NCBI GenBank assembly: GCA_029719485.1
Contig: CP120722.1
Span: 4,368,028-4,432,027 of the forward strand
Direction of reading: 5' to 3'
DNA from: Kiritimatiellota bacterium B12222
Lineage (GTDB): Bacteria > Verrucomicrobiota > Kiritimatiellia > SS1-B-03-39 > UBA6053
DNA: 64,000 nucleotides
A model generated the notes under the pieces. The model had not been told where the DNA came from and made no database searches. It was given only the letters and a program-made list of their open reading frames with translations. Every line of letters starts with the position of its first letter. Within the stretch, counting starts at the first letter, position 1. Position numbers and translations under genes: made by a program. Below are positions 28,590 through 35,941 of this stretch, piece after piece.

Positions 28590-28617
28590 TTTATAGGGGA
28601 TTTACATTAAATAGCAA
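28590..28617 (-). promoter_or_regulatory. Sigma-70-like promoter for the efflux operon, probably leaderless
   Basis: On the minus strand TTGCTA (28617-28612) and TATAAA (28595-28590) are separated by 16 bases. This is close to the -35/-10 consensus. The predicted transcription start falls within one or two bases of the ATG at 28583, so the mRNA would have essentially no leader, in keeping with the lack of a Shine-Dalgarno. Confidence 0.6.
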
Positions 28618-28753
28618 GTCCAAGCGAGATGGGGGAAGAGAGAAGATACCATCCAAAGAGCTCGATTTCCTTTCACGGATGAGGATCAAAAAAAAGGGCC
28701 ACCCTGAAACATCAGAGAAGCCCCCATCATTTTTGCCATCTACGTTGAGTGGA

Positions 28754-29779
28754 TTAGCCCGCAGATTCACGGGGAATAAATTTCATATGAACGGTCCGCA
28801 CCTGTTTTTCATTTTCAGGGTGTTCAATTTTATCCATGACCAACGAAAATACTAATTTTGCGACTTCATCATGCATGCGGTCTACAGTGGCCAATGCGGG
28901 TGACCACACCACCCCGGTGGGTGCATTGTTGAGCCCGACAACCGCAACATCTTCAGGGATCCGAATCCCGCGATCTTGCAATTCGCGCATGACGTAAAGC
29001 GCGCCCACATCATTCACACAGAATATCGCATCCACATCGACTTTCCCTGAACCAAAAGCCTTACGAATCGCATCGCGATGGTATTCACTATGCTCCCGTG
29101 GATCTTTGGCTTTGAGCATCGGAATCACACTATGAGGATGTTCCCCCAAGCCATGCACGCGACAAGCCTCTTTGAACACATTGATTTTGGGAGGGTTCGA
29201 TTCTTCAGTAGGTTCAATAAGAATGGCCAAACGTTTACGACCGGTTTTGGCAAAATGAGCTACAATATCCCGAATAGCCGCATAACGATCGTGCACCACC
29301 AATTCGCCGGGGAATTCAGGCACCTCTTCCCGAGAAACCGCAACCACTGCCGGAATGGGACGTAAAGCCTCTAAAATCTTCTCATTTCGGAGCAAGGAAG
29401 GGATCGCATGTAAAAACAACGCATCTACCCCGCGTCCGGAGAGTTCATGAATTTGTTGAACCAATACCTCCAAATCTTGCGTCGCGGGGGCCGAGTAGGT
29501 GGCTAAACTTTCTGCATTCAATAACTTGACCAAAGAGAGACTAATCGCCGAATCTCCAGCCCAAGGATCTCCCACCGGCCAAATCGCGCCAATGGCATGG
29601 GTGCGGCTTCCCCGCAATCCTGAAGCTAAACGATTGGGTTGATACCCCATCTCTTCGCAAGCTTTTAATACTTTTTCCCGAGTTTTCTCCCCTATCCGAC
29701 CATTGTTATTTAAAACGGCGGATACGGTTCGTTGTGAAACTCCGAGTTTACGGGCTATATCTGTTTGACTTGCAGGCAC
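28754..29779 (-). CDS. LacI-family transcriptional regulator
   Basis: 341 residues from GTG at 29779, chosen because AAGGA lies about eight bases upstream. Helix-turn-helix DIARKLGVSQRTVSAVLNNNG (about 7-27), hinge GYQPNRLASGLRG, and a sugar-binding effector domain (DAIFCVNDVGALYVMRELQDRG; VAVVGLNNAPTG). It is the third gene of a minus-strand unit after a membrane protein and a prepilin-like gene. It is the likely user of the palindrome at 35886 and the half-conserved site at 31164. Confidence 0.95.
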   Translation of the reverse strand: MPASQTDIARKLGVSQRTVSAVLNNNGRIGEKTREKVLKACEEMGYQPNRLASGLRGSRTHAIGAIWPVGDPWAGDSAISLSLVKLLNAESLATYSAPATQDLEVLVQQIHELSGRGVDALFLHAIPSLLRNEKILEALRPIPAVVAVSREEVPEFPGELVVHDRYAAIRDIVAHFAKTGRKRLAILIEPTEESNPPKINVFKEACRVHGLGEHPHSVIPMLKAKDPREHSEYHRDAIRKAFGSGKVDVDAIFCVNDVGALYVMRELQDRGIRIPEDVAVVGLNNAPTGVVWSPALATVDRMHDEVAKLVFSLVMDKIEHPENEKQVRTVHMKFIPRESAG

Positions 29780-29788
29780 TCTATTTCC

Positions 29789-30427
29789 TTACTTAATATT
29801 TGGATTTAGCACAGAACATTTTTCATGTGGAGTCGTAATTAATTTATTTCCATATTCAAGAGCTGACCAGTGACCATCTCCATAAACAATACTACATTTC
29901 CCCACCGATTTACGGGTGGGATCATCGTGACGATAATGGAAATAGCTATTCCAACGATTCGAAAAAAGATAAAAGGAACTGCGCGTATCCGCCAACATAA
30001 TGGTTTTACTGGACCCTTGATTCCGAATACTGGTGCCACCCATGTAATAGTTAAATCCCAAGGTGTGCGTATTTAACCATGGATAATCTTTGACCATAGG
30101 ACATTTAAATTGGGGAGGAAGTGAATAACGATTGTCCCAGTCAGGATCCAAATAGGGATTGATAAAGTAGGGCCAACGCCGTTCAGGGCTTTCACTGGGT
30201 CCGGATGGACTGGGCAACAGGCCACCGTGCTCTACCCCATACATGATCAATGCCTGATGAATATTTTTAAGGCGATTGGAACAGGAAGTCATTTTTGATT
30301 TTTCAAGCATTGACCCCACGACCGGCGTCATCAACGTCGCGAGCAACGCAATAATGGCCACCACCACCAGCATCTCAATCAACGTAAAACCGGCGTTCTG
30401 CTTTTGTCTCTCATCTTTTTTCATCAT
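29789..30427 (-). CDS. Prepilin-type N-terminal cleavage/methylation protein
   Basis: 212 residues. The leader ends KQNAGFTLIEMLVVVAII, giving a perfect G/FTLIE cleavage site followed by the pilin helix. The C-terminal region (VGKCSIVYGDGHWSALEYG) carries a DGH motif like the H-X9-DG proteins. It overlaps the upstream membrane-protein gene (ATGA at 30424-30427) and is nine bases before the LacI gene. Like the gene at 7770 it belongs to a carbohydrate-linked operon rather than to pilus assembly genes. Confidence 0.88.
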   Translation of the reverse strand: MMKKDERQKQNAGFTLIEMLVVVAIIALLATLMTPVVGSMLEKSKMTSCSNRLKNIHQALIMYGVEHGGLLPSPSGPSESPERRWPYFINPYLDPDWDNRYSLPPQFKCPMVKDYPWLNTHTLGFNYYMGGTSIRNQGSSKTIMLADTRSSFYLFSNRWNSYFHYRHDDPTRKSVGKCSIVYGDGHWSALEYGNKLITTPHEKCSVLNPNIK

Positions 30428-31122
30428 GCGTCTCCCTGGGTGAGGATAAAATTCTGCTCAAAATAAGTTAACACTTCTTGCCGTGAAGCAGGTAGAAAAT
30501 TAAAGCTCCCCTCAGGGCGAATACTGATGATTCCCATGATTCCTGGAGGCAATTGTTCCGCCCATTCAATAGGTAACACATCATCCATTAACGCGTAAAA
30601 TGGAGGCAAAAGATCCTTTCCCAAATTTTGAGGATCTTTGGGCAACCCCGCAAAAGATACAACCGCGATCGCATCCTCATTCCCTTGGAGCATTTGTCTA
30701 AAATCCCGACTATAGCGCGTCAAACCACCCGCCAAAGACTCTTCATCACGCCCCACCCACGTGGCATCTACCAACGCCAAGCGATATCCCTCTCCTAAGC
30801 CCACAGTAAGGCCTGCAATTTGCGCTTCAGGAATAGCCTGCATCACCAAATCAGGATCGCCCGGACGAAGTTGTATCACCACCACCGTCCCTCCTTCAGG
30901 AAAAGAGTCTGAAATAATTTCTCCAAATTTCTCACCAAAAAAATGGTCCAATGCCACCTGATCCTCCAAATCCGACACCTGAACAGGCTTAAAAGTGAGC
31001 CATCCAAAAACCAACCCCAACAAACCAAAAATTACTGCACCATTCTTAAACAAAGGGTTTTGTTTAGAGAGCATTAAGGATCCAAGAAAGGCTCCAAGTA
31101 TTATGATGAGAAGGAAATACAT
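30424..31122 (-). CDS. Unknown protein with two N-terminal membrane helices
   Basis: 232 residues. Two short hydrophobic segments (about 2-18 and 28-44) are followed by a soluble domain of ~185 residues. That domain has an alternating beta/alpha look (EGGTVVVIQLRPGDPDLV; DAIAVVSFAGLPKDP). It may be exposed on either side of the membrane. No family is recognised. It is first in the unit with the prepilin-like and LacI genes, and divergent from the CBM/GH57/beta-helix genes. Confidence 0.7.
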   Translation of the reverse strand: MYFLLIIILGAFLGSLMLSKQNPLFKNGAVIFGLLGLVFGWLTFKPVQVSDLEDQVALDHFFGEKFGEIISDSFPEGGTVVVIQLRPGDPDLVMQAIPEAQIAGLTVGLGEGYRLALVDATWVGRDEESLAGGLTRYSRDFRQMLQGNEDAIAVVSFAGLPKDPQNLGKDLLPPFYALMDDVLPIEWAEQLPPGIMGIISIRPEGSFNFLPASRQEVLTYFEQNFILTQGDA

Positions 31123-31163
31123 ATTTTTTTGATGTGATGTTGACTTACAGAAAGAAATCTCGC

Positions 31164-31184
31164 ATTGATGCTACGTAATACCAG
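31164..31184. promoter_or_regulatory. Candidate operator (half-conserved)
   Basis: ATTGATGCTACGTA (31164-31177) is identical, over 14 bases, to part of the operator at 35883-35896. The right arm here matches the inverted repeat at only four of seven positions. It lies in the divergent intergenic region between the membrane-protein/prepilin/LacI unit and the CBM-like gene, so one regulator could control both directions. Confidence 0.5.
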
Positions 31185-31266
31185 ATTAACACAACTTCAA
31201 CAAGAAAATTTGGAAGACTTATAAATATTTCATAAAAACCTCATAAATATGCATTTTAACCCTCGT

Positions 31267-31283
31267 GCCCCTTTTTAAGGGGC
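31267..31283. repeat. Perfect hairpin GCCCCTT-TTT-AAGGGGC
   Basis: A seven-base-pair inverted repeat with a TTT loop lies 38 bases before the ATG at 31321. No poly-T follows, so it is unlikely to be a terminator. It would lie in the 5' untranslated region of the CBM-like gene. A related hairpin, ACCCC-GTTTAA-GGGGT, is at 54379-54394. Confidence 0.5.
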
Positions 31284-31320
31284 CTCCCGAATCAACTCCC
31301 AAACTCCAGGAACAGACCCC

Positions 31321-31848
31321 ATGAAAACAACCCCACTCTTCTACGCCGCAGCCCTCGCTCTTTTAGCCTGCATTCCTCTCCAGGCGGATAACTTACTTAA
31401 AAATCCGGAGTTGGAATTGAATGACAAAGGCAACGCGCCTAAAAATTGGAAAACCTACAGCAGTATTCAGAAAATCAGCACCGACGAGAAAGAGGCCCCC
31501 TCTGGCAGCAAAGAAAGTTTGCGCGTAGACATCGTCGCGGACGGTGGCAATGCCCTCGGACAAATCCTGCAGAAACTGCCTGTGAAAGCCAAAACGGATT
31601 ATGTCTTTCGCATGGACATCAAAAGCAGTGTATCCGGAATTGGACTAGGGCAAATTAAACTGATGTCCCTGCGCTCAGAATTGGAAAGACTTCCCACCAA
31701 AACCAGCTCCAAAAAATGGATCACGGTCGAATTAGAATTCAACAGTGGCAATGCAGATAACGTACTGGTGATTCTGAGATATAAACAAAAAGCAGATCAG
31801 GAAGGTGAAACCATCTGGTTTGCAAACCCTGTTCTCACTGAAAAATAA
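31321..31848 (+). CDS. Secreted CBM-like (galactose-binding-fold) protein
   Basis: 175 residues with a signal peptide (FYAAALALLACIPLQAD). The mature protein is a single beta-sandwich beginning NLLKNPELELNDKGNAPKNW, with GQILQKLPVKAKTDYVFRMD and a C-terminal IWFANPVL. This is the pattern of CBM4/9/16-type carbohydrate-binding modules. The same pattern recurs in the first ~190 residues of the beta-helix protein at 33408. It probably binds a polysaccharide outside the cell. First of three co-directional genes. Confidence 0.75.
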   Translation: MKTTPLFYAAALALLACIPLQADNLLKNPELELNDKGNAPKNWKTYSSIQKISTDEKEAPSGSKESLRVDIVADGGNALGQILQKLPVKAKTDYVFRMDIKSSVSGIGLGQIKLMSLRSELERLPTKTSSKKWITVELEFNSGNADNVLVILRYKQKADQEGETIWFANPVLTEK

Positions 31849-31902
31849 ACCAGCTTCACATTCTTAACACCTAACCTTTAAAACCCAAAGAACGTAACAC
31901 CT

Positions 31903-33285
31903 ATGAGCAAACCTGGAATCATCTTCATGCCTCACGGCAATCTGCAATACTCTCAACTCCCCCCCAATAAACGGGCGTGGGTCGTGAACGAGTCTTACAA
32001 ACCCCTCTTCGAAATGGTGAGAGAGCATGGATACACCATCGCCTTCGAAGCGTCGGGATGGACCTTAGAGTTGATGGCCAAAGAAACTCCCGATGTATTG
32101 GCCTTACTGAAGTCTCTGATTGCAAGCGGTCAGGTGGAACCCGTCGCCTCCCCACATATTCATATCATGATTCCCAACATCGATCCCGATGTCGGTTTGG
32201 CCTCGCTGAAAAAGGGCTTGGATACCTGGGAACACCTCACCGGCGTCCGTCCTGAAACCGGATGGAATCCGGAGTGCGGTTGGGCCGGTTTTGTGCCCGA
32301 AATTTATAAAGAAGCCGGATTCAAACGCTTGGTCATGGATGCGGATTCTTACTTCCTCTCCTACCCCGAAATTCGGGAAGCCACCGGCTTGCGCTATGAT
32401 GTTCGCGGACACAGCAATAAAAATCATTTGTTCAAAATCGAAGAATTCATCAAAGATAAAAAAGAATATCTACAGTACCTCACCAATCTTTCTGTGGCCC
32501 CCAATGGCTTGGAAATGGTGTTCCGTTCAGACTGCATGGCCAATCCCATGTTGTGGTACTTAATGGGTGCCACCGAAGGCATGCGCAAAGATCCCGTTTC
32601 CGAAGAAGAAATCAAGGCGCTCTTCTCCCGCTGGCACGAACGCGCTCAGGCCACCGGCAGCTTTGTGATGCCCTATGCGGAAGATGCCGAATACATTGGC
32701 ACCAGTGCCTATTTCTACGTCAAACAATTCAACCAGGCCCGCTTCTTCGAACCTGAACCCGAAAGCGTCACCCGCTTTAAAGGCATGTTGGATATGGCCA
32801 TTGAAACAGGTTTTGAACTCACCACGCCCTCCAAGGCCGCCAAAGCCTCCGATGTACGTTTACCTAACGAGGCCATTAGCTGTATCGAAAATGGAGCCGC
32901 TTGGCACGGGGGCACCGCCAAAGCCTGGGCCAACACCGGTTGGTCTCGTATTCTGGATCCCGTTTGTCGCAACATTCTGGATGGAATTCGCACCCTGTCT
33001 ACAAATGGACTTCCCTCCGTGGATGGCGCCTTACAAGAAGCCCTCGAAGCTGTGACCTCGGCTTATGTTTCCGATGCCCGCTGGCCTCCACAACCCACCA
33101 CCCCTGGACGTTTCAACGTGCGGGAAAGCCTGGATGATTTGCGCGTAGCCAATCAAGCCATGGAAGCCGCGATGAAAAAATCCGGCGTGACCGAACAGCG
33201 CGGGCTCTATTCTCCTCGCTTAATGGAAACCCAAATCCAAGCCATTGATGACGAATTGATGGAGCTCCCTTTCTTCGGAGAGTAA
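31903..33285 (+). CDS. GH57-like glycoside hydrolase family protein
   Basis: 460 residues, with no signal peptide. The first ~300 residues resemble the GH57 (beta/alpha)7 barrel. FMPHGNLQYSQL opens the fold, SPHIHIMIPN supplies His, and GWNPECGW contains Glu124 at the position of the GH57 nucleophile. YAEDAEYIG contains Asp261 as candidate acid/base. GH57 enzymes act on alpha-glucans or alpha-galactosides. The C-terminal ~150 residues are helical. It would be cytoplasmic, so it may process imported oligosaccharide. It lies 54 bases downstream of the CBM-like gene. Confidence 0.75.
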   Translation: MSKPGIIFMPHGNLQYSQLPPNKRAWVVNESYKPLFEMVREHGYTIAFEASGWTLELMAKETPDVLALLKSLIASGQVEPVASPHIHIMIPNIDPDVGLASLKKGLDTWEHLTGVRPETGWNPECGWAGFVPEIYKEAGFKRLVMDADSYFLSYPEIREATGLRYDVRGHSNKNHLFKIEEFIKDKKEYLQYLTNLSVAPNGLEMVFRSDCMANPMLWYLMGATEGMRKDPVSEEEIKALFSRWHERAQATGSFVMPYAEDAEYIGTSAYFYVKQFNQARFFEPEPESVTRFKGMLDMAIETGFELTTPSKAAKASDVRLPNEAISCIENGAAWHGGTAKAWANTGWSRILDPVCRNILDGIRTLSTNGLPSVDGALQEALEAVTSAYVSDARWPPQPTTPGRFNVRESLDDLRVANQAMEAAMKKSGVTEQRGLYSPRLMETQIQAIDDELMELPFFGE

Positions 33286-33407
33286 ACGCAAGGGCTGAAA
33301 TGAGAGGTTGGGATCGGTATCGATTCGGCTTCCTCAACCGATCTCGACCTTCATTTCTACACCCACCCATCCCCTCATTCAGATTACGATATACACCAAC
33401 AATATTT

Positions 33408-35564
33408 ATGAAAAAATTTCTCTTTTACGCCCCTCTACTGTTGCTTGTTTTTGCAACCCTTTCCTTTGCTCAGGAAAATCTTGTCCCCAACGGTGACTTC
33501 GCTTCCTGGCAGGACGGAAAACCTGCCCACTGGTCCATCTGGACCAAAGGTCAGGAGATCACCCAAAGCGAAGGCCCCAGCGCAGGCAGTAGCAGCCTCA
33601 AAATCACTTTAAAAAAAGCCTACGGAAAAAAAAGTGGTGAAATCATTCAGCGCATCCCCGTAAAACCCGATACCCGTTACCGCCTCTCGGCACAAGTGAA
33701 AGGTGACGGTAAAGGCATCCTCCAAGTCAAACGACTGTCAGGTAAAAAAGAACTTTCTCGGCATAGCTCTAAAGGAAATAAAGGGGACAGCTGGAGCGAA
33801 GTCTATGTCAATGTGAATAGCGGAAATGCAGACCAACTCATGGTGCAAATGCGCTGGAATCAAGAAACGGAAAACCTCAATAAAAGTGTCGAATTTGCCA
33901 ACCTTCAACTGGTGGAGTTGGGTGACATGACCCATACCGGAGAGGAGGTTCCTCCCCGCGTAGTCGCCACCTACAACAGTCTGAGTCTCTACTGGAAACC
34001 CACCGGGGGTACCGCCAAAAAAGCAGTCACCACTCACTACCGTAAAGTGGGACAAACGGAATGGAAAGAAGCTTTACCATTATGGTTCGATGATATGCAA
34101 CATCCCGGCAGTACCGAACAACATACCGCCGAATACCGGGGAAGTATCGTGTTGCTCGATGCCAACACGGCCTATGAAGTAAAACTCAAGCTCCAAGATG
34201 GACCCGAACGTATCATAAAAGCCCATACCCGTTCAGATCACTTTAAGATTGCCCGCACGGTCACCCTGCCCGCGAGCCAAAGCGAAACTTACCTCATCAC
34301 CGAAGGCGGTTCTGCAACTGACGGATATGTCAAATATGTCATGGCACCCGGAGCCGTTTGGGATCTCAAGGACTCTGCGACATCCAATATCGTGGTCGAT
34401 GCCTCCTACGTCATCCTGTCTGGACTTACCCTTAAGGGCGCAACCACTCACGGGATCGTATTGAAAGAAGTGCAAGATGTGGTCATTGAAAATTGTGACA
34501 TTAGTGGCTGGGGAGAAACCCGTGATAGCGGTCAGGCCAAAAACTTGAACGCTGCCATTTATGCGCGTGCCAAAAGCCTCGAACGCATCACCATTCAAAA
34601 CAACGACCTGCATCACCCACGGAGTGATAGTAATTCCTGGAACCAGAAACGTCCCGGTAGCAACAGTAGCCATCCCGAAGGTCCACAAGGCATTGTCTTC
34701 TTCAGCGGACAGGGCGGACATGTCATTCGCTTTAACCGCATTTATTCTGATCTCGATCACATGTTTAATGACGGGATGGGCGAAGTGCACAACTTCAGTT
34801 ACGGTGGTTTCCCCGTGAAAGACAGCGACATCCATGACAACTACGTCTCCCACTGCTGGGATGATGGTCTGGAAATCGAAGGTGCCAACATGAACGTCCG
34901 CGTGTACAACAATTACATTCACGAAACTTACGGTGCCATCGGCGCGGCGGCCCCCTCTCTGGGTCCCATGTATATTTTCCGAAACGTGTACGCGGTTTCT
35001 CGTAAACACAACGGCACCGAACCCAATGACTATCGCGGACATTACCTGGTGAAATTGGGCAATGAAAAACCACAGTGGACCCATGGTCGCATGTATATTT
35101 TCCACAATACCAACTTGCAGCCTCCTGCATTTGAAGGCTTCTCAGATGCCACCAGTGGCGCGCAGTCCGGTATCGTGTTCACCTCAAACAAAAAGACCCA
35201 ACAAAATATTGTCAGCCGTAACAATTTGCTGGATCTGCGTAAACCAAGTGACTGGGCGATCCGCGATACTCAGAAGACCATCAACAATGACTTTGATTAT
35301 GATATGCACGACGGCAAAACCCTCTACAAAGAAGGCTCCGGCGCAAATAACATCATCTCCGGACCAAGCTATCAACGCAGAAGCGATGGTCAGCTGGAAC
35401 TCAAACCCGGCAGCCCCGGACATGATGCAGGCATTCCGATTCCCAACTTTAACGACGGTTACGTCGGAGAGGCTCCGGACATCGGAGCGGTCGAAACCGG
35501 AAGTCAAAGTCCCCGACCGAAGCTTTGGCCCGAATTCCCTCCCTTCCTCGGGGAAAACGAATAA
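33408..35564 (+). CDS. Secreted parallel beta-helix protein with CBM-like N-terminus
   Basis: 718 residues from the ATG at 33408, chosen because a signal peptide starts exactly there (KKFLFYAPLLLLVFATLSFAQ). A frame reaching 33300 has no such signal. Residues ~22-195 are a CBM-like sandwich homologous to the protein at 31321. About 200-290 is a fibronectin-III-like stretch (NTAYEVKLKLQDG). From ~300 to 690 there is a right-handed parallel beta helix (IVVDASYVILSGLTLKGATT; HGIVLKEVQDVVIENCDISG; GGHVIRFNRIYSD). This is the fold of polysaccharide lyases and related enzymes. Catalytic residues cannot be placed. A strong terminator follows. Confidence 0.85.
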   Translation: MKKFLFYAPLLLLVFATLSFAQENLVPNGDFASWQDGKPAHWSIWTKGQEITQSEGPSAGSSSLKITLKKAYGKKSGEIIQRIPVKPDTRYRLSAQVKGDGKGILQVKRLSGKKELSRHSSKGNKGDSWSEVYVNVNSGNADQLMVQMRWNQETENLNKSVEFANLQLVELGDMTHTGEEVPPRVVATYNSLSLYWKPTGGTAKKAVTTHYRKVGQTEWKEALPLWFDDMQHPGSTEQHTAEYRGSIVLLDANTAYEVKLKLQDGPERIIKAHTRSDHFKIARTVTLPASQSETYLITEGGSATDGYVKYVMAPGAVWDLKDSATSNIVVDASYVILSGLTLKGATTHGIVLKEVQDVVIENCDISGWGETRDSGQAKNLNAAIYARAKSLERITIQNNDLHHPRSDSNSWNQKRPGSNSSHPEGPQGIVFFSGQGGHVIRFNRIYSDLDHMFNDGMGEVHNFSYGGFPVKDSDIHDNYVSHCWDDGLEIEGANMNVRVYNNYIHETYGAIGAAAPSLGPMYIFRNVYAVSRKHNGTEPNDYRGHYLVKLGNEKPQWTHGRMYIFHNTNLQPPAFEGFSDATSGAQSGIVFTSNKKTQQNIVSRNNLLDLRKPSDWAIRDTQKTINNDFDYDMHDGKTLYKEGSGANNIISGPSYQRRSDGQLELKPGSPGHDAGIPIPNFNDGYVGEAPDIGAVETGSQSPRPKLWPEFPPFLGENE

Positions 35565-35573
35565 ACACTCATC

Positions 35574-35598
35574 GCCTCCCCTTTCCGGGGAGGCTTTT
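35574..35598 (+). terminator. Rho-independent terminator after the beta-helix gene
   Basis: GCCTCCCC / GGGGAGGC form an eight-base-pair stem with a TTTCC loop, followed directly by seven T. It ends the + strand unit 31321-35564. Confidence 0.9.
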
Positions 35599-35872
35599 TT
35601 TATCCCATCCCCTGAATCAAGGTCATTTTCCTTGTCGTCACGCAGCGAAACCTTCCCTCTGCGACATTCTCAACGCTGTGAATTATACGGCATCCCCAAC
35701 TCATTTTTAACCCTGATTCCGTAGCACCTCCCCCAAAATGGAGCAGACAAAAGATATAAAACCCCGCCAAAGCCCACCTTTACCCTTAGCCTCCTTCCGC
35801 TACTAACGAGTAAAACTCATAGGCACCGCCAGTTTTCTAAACCAAAAATACCTAATATACCAAAATTTCCAC
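35599..35872. other. Intergenic region without genes
   Basis: This is part of the 377-base gap between the beta-helix and PEP-CTERM genes. Frames here are short and lack start signals. Apart from the terminator at its left edge and the promoter/operator at its right edge, nothing was recognised. Confidence 0.6.
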
Positions 35873-35902
35873 TTGCATTTAATTGATGCTACGTAGTAGC
35901 AT
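35873..35902 (+). promoter_or_regulatory. Promoter with overlapping palindromic operator
   Basis: ATGCTAC (35886-35892), GTA, GTAGCAT (35896-35902) is a perfect seven-base inverted repeat. TTGCAT (35873-35878) and TAGCAT (35897-35902) are spaced by 18 bases and could be the -35 and -10, so a bound repressor would block the promoter. The 14-base ATTGATGCTACGTA is shared with 31164. A central ACGT-type palindrome suits a LacI protein, most simply the one at 28754. Confidence 0.6.
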
Positions 35903-35941
35903 TTGGATAGAACACATAACCCAAAAAATTTAGGAGACCTT

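Noticed and set aside
33300..33407. N-terminal extension of the beta-helix protein
   Set aside because: The added residues precede a clear signal peptide and contain none of its features. The ATG at 33408 is preferred.
34233..35105. Open frame of 290 codons on the minus strand opposite the beta-helix gene
   Set aside because: It lies fully inside a convincing + strand gene with a signal peptide, and it resembles no family. It is a shadow of the codon pattern.
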